Source of the DNA: CAVVEQ01 sp963802095
GTDB taxonomy: Bacteria; Chloroflexota; Anaerolineae; Anaerolineales; Anaerolineaceae
Reading direction: 5' to 3'
Assembly: GCA_963802095.1 (NCBI GenBank)
Contig: CAWDHI010000009.1
Span: 7,570-71,569 of the forward strand
Length of the DNA: 64,000 nucleotides
The notes under the pieces are model-generated. The model was not told the origin of the DNA and made no database searches. It saw only the letters and a list, made by a program, of their open reading frames with translations. Positions 1-9,045 of the stretch are shown here, piece after piece. Within the stretch, counting starts at the first letter, position 1; each line of letters begins with the position of its first letter. The translations under genes and the position numbers were made by a program.

Positions 1-909
1 CAAGCGCGGCGATAACTTCTGTGGATATATCCAAAGCTGCCCTCAGCTGGGCTTCGCTGGTTTCAGCGCCGATGTGCGGGGTTCCGACCACCTTTGGATG
101 GCTGGTCAGACCGATTTTCCCGGGAGGTTCGGTCGAAAACACGTCAAGGGCTGCGCCTGAAACCTTACCGGTATTCAGCGCATTCAGAAGTGCTTCTTCA
201 TCGATCACCCCTCCCCGCGCAGCACAGATGATCCTGACACCGGGTTTCATTTTTTCGAAGGCATCAGCGTTTATCATGTTTTTTGAATCCGGTGTAAGCG
301 GAATATGCAGGCTGATGAAATCCGATCCTGCCAGGAGGTCTTCCAGTGAAACCGGCTTGCCTCCCCGTGTTTTGATCTCCTCTGCGTTCAGTAAAGGGTC
401 AAAGGCGATGACCTCCATCCCGAATGCCCTGGCGCGCTCGGCAACCGCAGCACCGATACGGCCGAAACCGATCACCCCAAGTGTTTTCCCGGAAATTTCT
501 GTCCCGCGTAATTCCTTCTTCAACCAGTTGCCCTCTTTCATCCCGGCATCTGCCCGTGCAATATCACGCACGAGTGAAAGAATCAACCCGAGGGTCAGTT
601 CGGCGACTGCAATGGTGGCAGCCAGGGGGGAATTGACCACGATCACACCATTATTTTTCGCAGCTTCCAGGTTGATATTATCCACCCCGACCCCGGCTCT
701 GCCGGCTACTTTAAGGCTTCCCGCGGCAGCAAAGACCTCAGGGGTTAGTTTTGTCCGGCCGCGAACGATAACAGCATCGTAATCGCCGATCTTTTGAAGC
801 AGATCTTCCGCGGTAATATCCTTCAGGTTATCCACCTGCGCGGATCTTTCCAGTATCTCCCGTCCTTCTTTTTCAAGACCGTCTGTGAGCAGAATCCTAT
901 ATCCACTCA
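1..909 (-). CDS. serA: D-3-phosphoglycerate dehydrogenase, C-terminus beyond window
   Basis: Catalyses NAD-dependent oxidation of 3-phosphoglycerate, the first step of serine synthesis, in the cytoplasm. Translation from the ATG at 909 gives the D-2-hydroxyacid dehydrogenase fold: an N-terminal substrate-binding part, then the dinucleotide loop GFGRIGAAVAERA (about residues 149-161), then the catalytic-domain segments CAARGGVIDE and TPHIGAET. The start has a good Shine-Dalgarno (AAAGGAG). About 303 codons lie in the window; the rest, including any C-terminal regulatory domain, runs off the left edge. A class V aminotransferase that could supply the next serine step lies at 13.0 kb, but they are not in one operon. 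Confidence 0.93.
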
Positions 910-1039
910 TGCGTTGCTCCTTTCGATTTGTTGATCAGGATGAGATTTTCCAACTTTTATTTTACCTTGATTTCATTAAAGCCCACGCTGTAAGCGGTGT
1001 TCCTGAGGACCTTCAAACCTCCGATGTTAGAATTGGCAC

Positions 1040-1612
1040 ATGCCCTGGCAGATCAACCCGCGCTTATTGCGCTCCGAACCGCTGCGCCGATGTGGTTTTC
1101 CAGCTTGCCGCGCTGCCTGTTGTCTTTACGGGGTCTGGGTGGACATTTTGGAAAAAGAGAAAATCCTCGCGCTTGCTGAGGAGATCAGCGATCTTCTACC
1201 TGCCAGCCAAAGGGTCCCGAATACCTGGTTTAAATCCAACATTGAATCGGATCCACATACTTCCTCAGGGTGGGTTGTGCACACCCGCGTGCTCGTGGAT
1301 GATTCCCATTATGGCGGCAGCAGGTGCATATTTTTACAAGTGGATAATAAATGTGCCCTCCAGGTAGCCGGTGAACAGCTCCATGGAGAGCCGTGGTCAT
1401 TAAAACCATTTTATTGTATCTTGCACCCGCTCGACCTGGATGACACCGGTCGCATCACTTTGGATGAAACCCGGCTTCTGGCCGAAGAAGAGGCATCCTG
1501 CATAGTGCCTGCGGATCAACCCATCCCGCTGATGGAAACCTTTGAGCTTGAGCTGCGATATTTTCTGGGCGAAGAAGAATACCTTCGGCTATTGCGGAAC
1601 CCTGAAAAATAA
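1040..1612 (+). CDS. YkgJ/DUF3109-like cysteine-cluster protein
   Basis: Probable metal-binding protein of unknown function. A Cys cluster near the N-terminus, CGFPACRAACC, is followed by GVWVD. A second group lies further on: CIFLQVDNKCAL and then KPFYCILHPLD. This Cys spacing is that of the YkgJ/DUF3109 zinc- or iron-chelating proteins, to which I assign it by pattern. There is no signal peptide or membrane segment. The ATG at 1040 is the only start that keeps the first cluster, since a stop lies at 1028, but it lacks a clear Shine-Dalgarno, so the N-terminus is uncertain. The gene is monocistronic and ends at a bidirectional terminator. Confidence 0.7.
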   Translation: MPWQINPRLLRSEPLRRCGFPACRAACCLYGVWVDILEKEKILALAEEISDLLPASQRVPNTWFKSNIESDPHTSSGWVVHTRVLVDDSHYGGSRCIFLQVDNKCALQVAGEQLHGEPWSLKPFYCILHPLDLDDTGRITLDETRLLAEEEASCIVPADQPIPLMETFELELRYFLGEEEYLRLLRNPEK

Positions 1613-1640
1613 AAAAAGCCAGAGAATAACTCCGGCTTTT
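1611..1640. terminator. Bidirectional intrinsic terminator
   Basis: The stem AGCC-A-GAG with loop AATAA and arm CTC-C-GGCT (1617-1637) has an A-tract on the left and a T-tract on the right. It sits between two convergent genes and can serve both strands. Confidence 0.75.
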
Positions 1641-1658
1641 GGAAAAAAACGCAGGTTC

Positions 1659-2885
1659 CTATTCGTATCGGAGGGCTTCCACCGGTTCCAAATTGGCGGC
1701 CCGGTTGGCCGGGTAGATGCCGAAGAACAAACCAACAGCAGTGGAAAATATGGTCGCCAGCAGCACGGATTGGATCGTGATCGATGGGTAAAAAGGCGAT
1801 CCGCTTGCCTCAGCCACCTTGCCCACAATAAACCCGATCAGCCACCCCAAAGCGATCCCAACCACACCACCGATGAGGCTGAGCAAAGAGGATTCGGTCA
1901 GGAATTGGATCAGGATATCCTGCTTGCGCGCGCCAATGGCTTTCCGCAAACCGATTTCACGGGTACGTTCTGTGACCGAGACAAGCATGATGTTCATGAT
2001 GCCGATGCCGCCTACCAGGAGGGAGATGGCTGCGATTCCGCCGAGGAAGATGGTCAACACACCAGTGATTGTTTGAGCTGTGCTGACGATATCCTGCTGC
2101 GACATGACCGTGAAGTCATCCAACCCGATCTCGGTACGATGCCGGGTCCTTAGGATCTGCGAGATCTCCTCGGTGGCGGAATTGATCTGTTCCGGGCTGG
2201 ATGCCTGGATGTAGACAATATCATATTTATTGTTACTCCTGTTGATCAAACGTGCTTGAGCAGTCGAAAGAGGTAAGAGCACCACGTTATCCTGACTGCC
2301 AAATGAGCCACCACCTTTGGAAGCCAAAACCCCAGCGATCCGAAATGGTTGCCCTTCGATTCGGATGGATTCTCCCACCACTCCATCCCGTCTGCCGAAG
2401 AGTTTATCCGCCACCTCTGGACCGATCAGGGCAACAGAGGCGCGGCCTAGAAAATCCTCCTCGGAGAAGAAAGTACCCTCGGTTAATTTTTCGTTTCGCA
2501 CACTCTCATAAGTTGTTGTCACTCCACTGACCTGCGAGTTGGTCTGCTCACCACCATAGGTAATGTTTAGATTCGACATGATTACAGGCGCGACGAGGGC
2601 AACTGATGGTGCTTGGAAGGGATCAGCTATGGCGTTAACATCTGCCTGGGATAAAGGTTTGATATTTCTTACCTCTTCCTGAAGGTTCCCGGGGAATACA
2701 AACAGGAGATTGGTACCTATCCCATTTATAGAACCGGTGATCGTGTTTTGAGCTCCAGTTCCAACAGCCAGCATGGCCACCACGGCGGCAACTCCGATCA
2801 CGATTCCTAGAATGGTCAACCCGGAGCGAACCTTGTTGGCATTAAGACTTTCCAAAGCTTCAAAAATTGCTGCCCGGATGTTCAT
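1659..2885 (-). CDS. MacB-like ABC transporter permease
   Basis: Membrane subunit of a MacAB-type efflux or lipoprotein-export system. The 408 residues show the family order: an N-terminal membrane segment (about 20-40), a large extracytoplasmic MacB_PCD domain (about 45-235), and three C-terminal FtsX-type membrane segments, with ERTREIGLRKAIGA before the second one. It begins ATGA-overlapped with the ATP-binding gene and is the last gene of the MarR-adaptor-ATPase-permease operon. The substrate cannot be told from sequence; drugs or lipids are the usual cargo for the family. Confidence 0.9.
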   Translation of the reverse strand: MNIRAAIFEALESLNANKVRSGLTILGIVIGVAAVVAMLAVGTGAQNTITGSINGIGTNLLFVFPGNLQEEVRNIKPLSQADVNAIADPFQAPSVALVAPVIMSNLNITYGGEQTNSQVSGVTTTYESVRNEKLTEGTFFSEEDFLGRASVALIGPEVADKLFGRRDGVVGESIRIEGQPFRIAGVLASKGGGSFGSQDNVVLLPLSTAQARLINRSNNKYDIVYIQASSPEQINSATEEISQILRTRHRTEIGLDDFTVMSQQDIVSTAQTITGVLTIFLGGIAAISLLVGGIGIMNIMLVSVTERTREIGLRKAIGARKQDILIQFLTESSLLSLIGGVVGIALGWLIGFIVGKVAEASGSPFYPSITIQSVLLATIFSTAVGLFFGIYPANRAANLEPVEALRYE

Positions 2886-3562
2886 TTTGAATTCTCCACT
2901 AAACCGTCTTTCAAACGGATGATCCGCTGGGTTCGTTCAGCCACACCCTGATCGTGGGTGACGATTAGGATCGTTGTACCCTTCTCCTTATTCAACTTGA
3001 GGATGAGATCCATAATTTCCTTGCCAGACCTGGAATCCAGGTTACCTGTGGGTTCATCGGCCATGAGCATGGCCGGGTTGTTGATCAGCGCGCGGGCAAT
3101 TGCCACGCGTTGCTGCTGACCGCCAGAAAGTTCCATGGGGCGGTGATTCACACGGTCACCCAGCCCGACTTCTTCAAGCGCTTCCCTGGCTCGTTTTAGC
3201 CTTCCTTCCTTCACCCCGGCATACCGCAAAGGAAGCTCCACATTCGAAAGGGCGGAAGCCCTTGAAAGAAGGTTGAAACTCTGGAATACAAAACCCACCT
3301 TCCGGTTGCGGATGCTGGCAAGCTGGTCATCGGTTAGAGTACTCACTGGCTCGCCATCCAGGATGTATTCACCGCAGGTGGGCAGGTCCAGGCAGCCTAG
3401 AATATTCATCAGGGTTGATTTGCCCGAACCGGAAGGGCCCATGATTCCCACGACCTCGCCTTTCAAGATCTCGAAGGAAACCCCGTCGAGGGCATGGACT
3501 TCATTTTCGCCCATTTTATAGATCTTTTTCAGATCCTTGGTTACAATCACTTTTTGTTTCAT
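2882..3562 (-). CDS. MacB/LolD-type ABC transporter ATP-binding protein
   Basis: Cytoplasmic ATPase that powers the adjacent FtsX-type permease. Walker A is GPSGSGKST, the Q-loop region is FVFQSFNLL, the signature is LSGGQQQR and Walker B is MLMADEPTGNLD; the switch histidine is in VTHD. The 226 residues match the LolD/MacB ATPase length. Its stop overlaps the permease start by 4 nt and it lies 15 nt downstream of the adaptor gene, so all three are co-transcribed. Confidence 0.94.
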   Translation of the reverse strand: MKQKVIVTKDLKKIYKMGENEVHALDGVSFEILKGEVVGIMGPSGSGKSTLMNILGCLDLPTCGEYILDGEPVSTLTDDQLASIRNRKVGFVFQSFNLLSRASALSNVELPLRYAGVKEGRLKRAREALEEVGLGDRVNHRPMELSGGQQQRVAIARALINNPAMLMADEPTGNLDSRSGKEIMDLILKLNKEKGTTILIVTHDQGVAERTQRIIRLKDGLVENSK

Positions 3563-3577
3563 ATTATTCGACTCAGG

Positions 3578-5042
3578 TTAATTCCCGCCAGACATTCCTC
3601 CCCGGGGAGGTCCTCCGGCGAAGTTGAACGTGGAAGGTGGGTTGAGGATGATTTGATCGCCTTCTTCAAGGCTATTGGAGATAAGCTCGCTGTAGGTATC
3701 CGAAGACAACCCAAGGGTGACATTTACCATCTCCGATTTCCCGTTGCGCAGGACATAAATAACCCGCTTGCCATCCACCATTCGGACTGCCCGGTTGGGG
3801 ATGAGTAGAACATTATCCAACTTATCGACAATGATATTTACCGCGGCAGTCATCCCTGGAAGCACGTTCGCATCCGGCTCGGTTAGCTGGATGGTTACTT
3901 TGAAGTTAGCAACACCCTGAACGACATCAGCTACTTTTGCCACCTGGGTGACCTTACCTGCGTAATCTTTGCCAGTCACCGCATCCAATGTTATGGTGGC
4001 TTCCTGACCAGGTTCGACCCTGCTGATATCCACTTCCGATAGGTTAACATCTACAAGCATCCGGCCCATGTCATCGATGCGGATGGCGGTAGCGCCAGGG
4101 CTGGCCTGGTCTCCCACTTTGATGTCCATGTCGGTCACTTCACCAGCAATGGGGGAGATCAGGAAGGCGGTATCGATGGTCGCCTGGAGGGCGTCCACCT
4201 GGGCTTGGGCGGCGGCGATATCATCTGCGTTGGGTCCATCTTTCAAGCGGTCATACGCCCGCTGCGCGTCCGCCAGTTGCGCCTGGGCAATTGCCAGGTT
4301 GGCGTCGTTTTTCTGAACTTCGAGGATGATGGTTTGTCGGTAAGATAATTGAAATTGGTCTGAGCCTGATCGTATGCAGTGCGGGCAACTGTGAGACCGG
4401 CTTAGTGCAGCAATGTAATTCGGATTGTCTTTTGCAAATTCTCAAACATATTATAAGAATTTTTCAGCATTCACCAGATTTCCATCAGCGATTGCTAAAT
4501 TGAGAATCAGCATTATCCACCATATCATCCGAGCCGCGGCGGGTTACGTTTGTCAGCACCCGGTTTTTGGCTTTATTTACCGCGTCCTGAGCGTTCACGA
4601 AGGCAAGCTGCGCCTGGGATGCTGCAGTATTGGATGATTTGACATCTTCAAGGTTGCGTTGGGCGGTAATCAGCTGGGCTTTCGCCTGGATCACGTTTTG
4701 GGGCAGGGAGGTGGTGGAGAGCTCCGCCAGGATCTCGCCTTTCTCCACCTTATCCCCAATGGTGGTGTTGATCTTGTCGATCGTTCCAGTGGTTTTCCAG
4801 GAAAGGTTGGCCGTTTGGTCAGAGTGGATCGTCCCGGTGGCACCCACCTGAGCGGTGAGCTGACCCTTGCCCAGTGTCTCCGTTTGGAACTCACTTGATC
4901 CGTTCGTATTGTTCAGGATCAATGGCACAATGATGAATAAAGCAATCACAACGATCACTCCCGCGAGGATGATGGTGGTGCTTTTCTTCATTTTCCATTT
5001 ACCGCTGTCATCATAGAATACTGCTTTAATTTTGTTTGCCAT
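3578..5042 (-). CDS. MacA/HlyD-type membrane fusion protein (multiple frameshifts)
   Basis: Periplasmic or extracytoplasmic adaptor of the MacAB-type pump. The N-terminus has one membrane anchor (TTIILAGVIVVIALFIIVPL), then a lipoyl-like half-motif, a coiled-coil hairpin rich in Ala and Gln, and the C-terminal beta-barrel (GQEATITLDAVTGKDYAGKV). The reading frame is broken about five times between 4325 and 4490 by +1 and -1 shifts. Joining the frames recovers a continuous coiled coil (segments DGNLVNAE, NSYNMFE, FAKDNPNYIAAL, GLTVARTAYDQAQ, EVQKNDANLAIAQ). Because every piece still encodes adaptor sequence, I favour sequence error over real decay. Confidence 0.82.
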
Positions 5043-5074
5043 CTTTTACTCCTATTGGTTCAATGTTAGGTCAA

Positions 5075-5647
5075 TCACTCTATTGGGGGTTCAAAATGGG
5101 GTAAATTCCCGTTTGCCGCCACCGAGTGGATCAATTTATCCAGCAGGTTCACCAGATATTGCTTTTCCTGAAGGTCTAGGCCGCTTACCAGTTTGTTCAA
5201 CATTTCCACCCGGAGCGGGCTGGTTTTTTCAACCATCTGGCGGCCTTTATCCGTGAGACGGATCCGAAAGATCCTGCGATCCTCTGCGTCTAGGTTTCGT
5301 TCGATCAGCCCCTGGTCTTCCAATCCCCGCAGGATAGAACTGATCGTGTTTTTTCGCACGTTACGGGATTGGCTCAAGGACGTGGGTGTGATACCTTCGC
5401 AATTTCCCCTTGATTCCTCTTCCAGGAGATAAGTCAATAAACCCCATCGGGCAGGTGTGAGTTCGGAAGAAGGATCAGATTGTGAAAAACATACTTCCAT
5501 CATGTTTGCGACCATTTTCGTCATGGCCATGATCTCAATACCCTTGGTATCATTACCATTCGCGATGAAACGCAGATGTTCCTGGAAGAAAGCAGGGGAC
5601 ATTTCTTCGGGGAATGATTCCGATTTGGTTATTACTTTATCTGTCAT
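5075..5647 (-). CDS. MarR-family transcriptional regulator
   Basis: Likely DNA-binding repressor of its own operon with the efflux genes 3' of it. The winged-helix core covers about residues 50-150: an ARWGLLTYLLEE helix, recognition helix TSLSQSRNVRKNTISSILRGLE, and wing DAEDRRIFRIRLTDKGRQ. The ATG at 5647 gives 190 residues; an in-frame start 20 codons upstream is less likely because it lies inside the promoter. The first gene of a four-gene efflux operon, a typical arrangement for ligand-released MarR regulation. Confidence 0.9.
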   Translation of the reverse strand: MTDKVITKSESFPEEMSPAFFQEHLRFIANGNDTKGIEIMAMTKMVANMMEVCFSQSDPSSELTPARWGLLTYLLEEESRGNCEGITPTSLSQSRNVRKNTISSILRGLEDQGLIERNLDAEDRRIFRIRLTDKGRQMVEKTSPLRVEMLNKLVSGLDLQEKQYLVNLLDKLIHSVAANGNLPHFEPPIE

Positions 5648-5678
5648 ATTAGTTCCATATAGAATAGTACGAGGCAGA

Positions 5679-5707
5679 ACTTTACCACCTCGAACTATCA
5701 AAGTCAA
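5679..5707 (-). promoter_or_regulatory. Promoter of MarR-efflux operon
   Basis: On the minus strand, TTGACT (5702-5707) is followed by a 17-nt spacer and TAAAGT (5679-5684), a good sigma-70-like promoter about 30 nt before the MarR start. The regulator probably binds here, but I see no convincing palindrome. Confidence 0.6.
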
Positions 5708-5865
5708 GGGTTAATTACATTTTTGTAAAGAGTTTTATGCAACCTTAATCATCTTCTAATAATTTCTGTCCAGATTGGTTCATTTTTGGGGTTATATGGT
5801 TGGGTGGGTGTTTCTTTCTTTTTCCTTAATTTCTTGGCGGTAGTAAAAGATATAATCCTGAACCG

Positions 5866-7122
5866 GTGAAGAGAATGAGAAAGTTTTATGCAATCCTGAT
5901 TATCACTATTGTCTCCATTCTCCTGCTGAGAAACAGCCAGGTGGAAGCGCGGGATACTTATGACAGGGTGCGCGACCATACCCGCGGATTGGAATTTGAT
6001 TACGTTACCTGGACGCTTGATTCGCTGTGGGGGAAGTTGGGGCAATTCACTTCGGGGATCACCCGGTACCTGGAGGCTGAAAGGCAGCAAGATCTGGTTC
6101 GGGAGTATGCGCAAACTATCCGCGAGCTTGATGAAACCAGCGCGGAGATACGCAGGATCTTTGCTGATCCTGCGATTAGGGATGCGGAACAGGAAGCCTC
6201 TCAGTTTCTTGAAAAACAAGCGTCTCTAAAGCAACAGCGTGACCGGCTGGCTCCGCTCGCGGAGGGGATACTACAACAACAGATCGGAAATGTGGTGGAA
6301 GGGCAGGGTCTGTCTGTTATTGGTCAACCAATCCCGGCAGTGCTTTTCAACGTCACTCCCCTCCCAATGGCACTTATCATCTCCCCGAGGGATGCCATCC
6401 GACAGGAGGCGAACATCTCGCTGCTTCCTGATCTCCCCCTGGATAAGATCGATGCGTTGGAACAAGAGGTTTCCCAAAGCCTCGACGTCTCTGCACTGGT
6501 GGTGCCGGTTGGAGGTATCGGGATGTATCCCACAATGGTGATGAGCTCATCCGATCTACCCTGGCTGATCGAGACGATTGCGCATGAGTGGATCCATAAT
6601 TATTTAACGCTAAGGCCGTTGGGGATGAATTATGAAACATCCCCGGAATTGCGGACAATGAACGAGACCACTGCTTCCATAGCCGGGAAGGAGATCGCGG
6701 AAATAGTCCTAGCCCGGTATTACCCTGAACTGGTACCTCCTCCTCCACCGGAAAATGCAGAAAATCCGGTGCAAAAAACAGCAGAGGATTTCAAACTCCG
6801 GTTCGATTTCAGCAGGGAGATGCATACCACTCGTGTGACGGTGGATGGGCTGCTTGCCCGCGGATTGATCGAGCGCGCCGAAAGATTCATGGAATACCAG
6901 CGGGAATATTTCTGGAAAAATGGTTACCAGGTACGCAAGCTTAACCAGGCATATTTTGCGTTTTACGGGGCCTACGCGGATCAACCCGGCGGAGCTGCCG
7001 GCGAGGATCCAGTAGGCCCGGCAGTGCGTTCGCTTCGGGAGCGGAGTCTGAATCTGGCGGAATTCCTGGATCGCATTTCCGCGATGACCAGCTTTGATCA
7101 GCTTGCCCAGGCGGTGAATTGA
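5866..7122 (+). CDS. Membrane-anchored putative zinc metallopeptidase (HExxH)
   Basis: Function not known. One N-terminal membrane segment (about residues 6-22) anchors an extracytoplasmic domain with a predicted coiled coil (about 70-130) and the motif HEWIHNYL (about residue 240). The downstream helix NETTASIAGKEIAEIV could supply the third zinc ligand, a gluzincin-like layout. A proline-rich loop (PPPPPEN) follows. Start is GTG 5866 or ATG 5875; a TATAAT at 5851-5856 is so close that the mRNA would have almost no leader. The gene stands alone and ends exactly against the convergent FmdB gene. Confidence 0.65.
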   Translation: MKRMRKFYAILIITIVSILLLRNSQVEARDTYDRVRDHTRGLEFDYVTWTLDSLWGKLGQFTSGITRYLEAERQQDLVREYAQTIRELDETSAEIRRIFADPAIRDAEQEASQFLEKQASLKQQRDRLAPLAEGILQQQIGNVVEGQGLSVIGQPIPAVLFNVTPLPMALIISPRDAIRQEANISLLPDLPLDKIDALEQEVSQSLDVSALVVPVGGIGMYPTMVMSSSDLPWLIETIAHEWIHNYLTLRPLGMNYETSPELRTMNETTASIAGKEIAEIVLARYYPELVPPPPPENAENPVQKTAEDFKLRFDFSREMHTTRVTVDGLLARGLIERAERFMEYQREYFWKNGYQVRKLNQAYFAFYGAYADQPGGAAGEDPVGPAVRSLRERSLNLAEFLDRISAMTSFDQLAQAVN

Positions 7123-7524
7123 TCAAAAATCGGTAAATGGCTCGGATTCTGAGCCGCTGGAGCCATCATCATCCAAATCCGGCATTTCTCGCTCGATCTG
7201 CTCGGGGGTTTGACCTTTTTCCAGCCGTTCCACAACGTCATCAAACTCCGGTGCGATTTCCTCCCCCATCTGGTCTTTCATTTTTCGCAGCATACCGCCA
7301 AGGGCGACCGGATCATCATCCAGCGCGTCCAATTGCGCAGGATCTGCGATATAGCTCAATCGTTCTTCTTCAGAATGACCGACGCGGATCCGACCGATCC
7401 TTCGCGTTACTCCGATGCTTGCGCACTTGGGGCAGGCGACTGGCTTTTTTCCATAATCATCGTAGGATATTTTTTGGGCGAATTTATTTCCGCATTCAAG
7501 GCATCTGTAATCGTATACCGGCAT
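7123..7524 (-). CDS. FmdB-family zinc-ribbon protein
   Basis: Small regulatory-type zinc ribbon. The N-terminus MPVYDYRCLECGNKF followed by ACPKC is the FmdB/CxxC-CxxC signature. The C-terminal half is acidic and low in complexity. I place the start at 7524, where MPVYDY begins and a CTGGAG site lies upstream; the frame stays open much further 5', but that would overlap the divergent gmk gene. 133 residues. The role of the family is poorly defined. Confidence 0.85.
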   Translation of the reverse strand: MPVYDYRCLECGNKFAQKISYDDYGKKPVACPKCASIGVTRRIGRIRVGHSEEERLSYIADPAQLDALDDDPVALGGMLRKMKDQMGEEIAPEFDDVVERLEKGQTPEQIEREMPDLDDDGSSGSESEPFTDF

Positions 7525-7594
7525 GTACAACTCCAGGGTTTGAAAATCAAACTCCATTATAATCAAGGCAGGGTACCACTCCAAAGGATCGAAT

Positions 7595-8221
7595 ATGCCC
7601 GAACCTGGTGTTGATTTCAAGTTATTGCACCCCGAGCCGTTATTGGTGGTGATCTCTGGCCCCTCCGGGGTTGGGAAGGATGCCGTCCTGCGCGAGTTAA
7701 AACTCAGACGGGAGGACCTCCATTTCGTCATCACCGCCACCAGTCGACCCAAACGCGCGGAGGAGGTGGAGGGGGTGGATTACATCTTCCTCACCCGCGA
7801 GGAGTTTGAGCGTCGTATCGCCGCCGGGGAGTTAATCGAGTATGCCAACGTTTACCAGGATTACAAGGGTTGCCTGCGCTCGCAGGTGACGGATGCCCTC
7901 GAATCCGGCAGGGATGCCATCCTGCGAGTGGATTACCAAGGCGCAATAACCTACAGGCGTTTATTCCCCGATGCGGTGCTTATTTTTCTTGTTCCGGAGA
8001 ATGGGGAGGACTGGCTCTACCGCTTGAAGAGCCGCGGATCGGAAACCGAAGAAAGCTTGCGAATCCGCCTGGGCACGATTAGCGAAGAACTAAAATCAGT
8101 GGATTCCTTCGATTACGTTGTGTGCAATGAATACGGTAAATTAATCGAAGCCGTGGATGAGATCGAAGATATCCTGCGGGTGGAGCACCTCAAGGTCCAT
8201 CCCCGAAAAATTGAATATTAA
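7595..8221 (+). CDS. gmk: Guanylate kinase
   Basis: Phosphorylates GMP to GDP with ATP in purine nucleotide synthesis. The P-loop is GPSGVGKDAV (about residues 22-31) and the GMP-binding stretch is SRPKRAEEVEGVDYIF. The GMP-domain loop reads YQDYKGCL rather than the usual GNYYGT type, and the residue after the P-loop lysine is Asp. I recall this variant from Chloroflexota enzymes. 208 residues, normal length. It is followed 12 nt later by a rhomboid protease gene in the same operon. Confidence 0.9.
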   Translation: MPEPGVDFKLLHPEPLLVVISGPSGVGKDAVLRELKLRREDLHFVITATSRPKRAEEVEGVDYIFLTREEFERRIAAGELIEYANVYQDYKGCLRSQVTDALESGRDAILRVDYQGAITYRRLFPDAVLIFLVPENGEDWLYRLKSRGSETEESLRIRLGTISEELKSVDSFDYVVCNEYGKLIEAVDEIEDILRVEHLKVHPRKIEY

Positions 8222-8233
8222 TTAAAGGTAGCC

Positions 8234-9013
8234 ATGTCCATTCCCCCATCCCAGCCAACCCCCCAGCAGACCCCTCCCGCTTCACAAGCGGAACCACCCC
8301 GCCAGCAGGTGGTTTGGGAGGTACCTGTGCGCATCCCCTGGGTTTCCTATACCCTTCTCGGGTTGACCACCCTGGTTTTCCTGCTGCAACTGGCTTCCCA
8401 GCAGCTGCTTGGGTATGACCTGCTATCAGCAATGGGTGCCAAGGTGAACGAATTGATCGTTGGGGGAGAGTATTGGCGGTTGATCACGCCAGCCTTCCTG
8501 CACGTGGGGTTCCTGCATTTTGCCTTCAACATGTATGCGCTCTATGTCCTTGGCCCCGGGCTTGAGCGGCTCTACGGGCACGAAAGATTCATCTACTTGT
8601 ATTTCCTGGGAGCTCTGGCAGGGGTTACATTCTCATTCCTCTTCAGTCCCAATCCCTCGGTTGGCGCATCCACAGCGATCTTCGCTCTGCTGGCCGGGCA
8701 GGTGGTCTATATTTACCAGAATCGGCGCATTTACCGCAATTCCCGGGCAATGCTGACCAACGTTCTGGTGATCCTGGGTATCAATATCATGTTCAGCCTG
8801 AATGGTACGGTGGATTTCTGGGGCCATATCGGCGGTCTGATCGGCGGGCTGGCATTCAGCTGGCTTGCTGGCCCGCTTTGGGAGATTCGCGATGCGCCTA
8901 CAGGCCGCACGGTTGTGGATACCCGTTCCATTCAAAAATCCCGCATTGTGGCGGGAGGACTCTTTCTCTACTTCCTCCTCATGGCCGCTTACGGGATTTA
9001 TAGAAACCAGTAA
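8234..9013 (+). CDS. Rhomboid-family intramembrane serine protease
   Basis: Cleaves membrane proteins within the bilayer. Six predicted membrane segments follow a cytoplasmic Pro/Gln-rich N-terminus. The catalytic Ser lies in GASTAIFALLAG (about residue 139) and the catalytic His in WGHIGGLIGGLAF (about residue 200); the L1-loop region carries the conserved HVGFLHFAFNMYAL. The motif is GAST rather than the common GASG. It lies directly downstream of gmk. The substrate is unknown. Confidence 0.9.
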   Translation: MSIPPSQPTPQQTPPASQAEPPRQQVVWEVPVRIPWVSYTLLGLTTLVFLLQLASQQLLGYDLLSAMGAKVNELIVGGEYWRLITPAFLHVGFLHFAFNMYALYVLGPGLERLYGHERFIYLYFLGALAGVTFSFLFSPNPSVGASTAIFALLAGQVVYIYQNRRIYRNSRAMLTNVLVILGINIMFSLNGTVDFWGHIGGLIGGLAFSWLAGPLWEIRDAPTGRTVVDTRSIQKSRIVAGGLFLYFLLMAAYGIYRNQ

Positions 9014-9045
9014 TCCCCGGTATTACCCCAGTCGTTTTTTGAACG

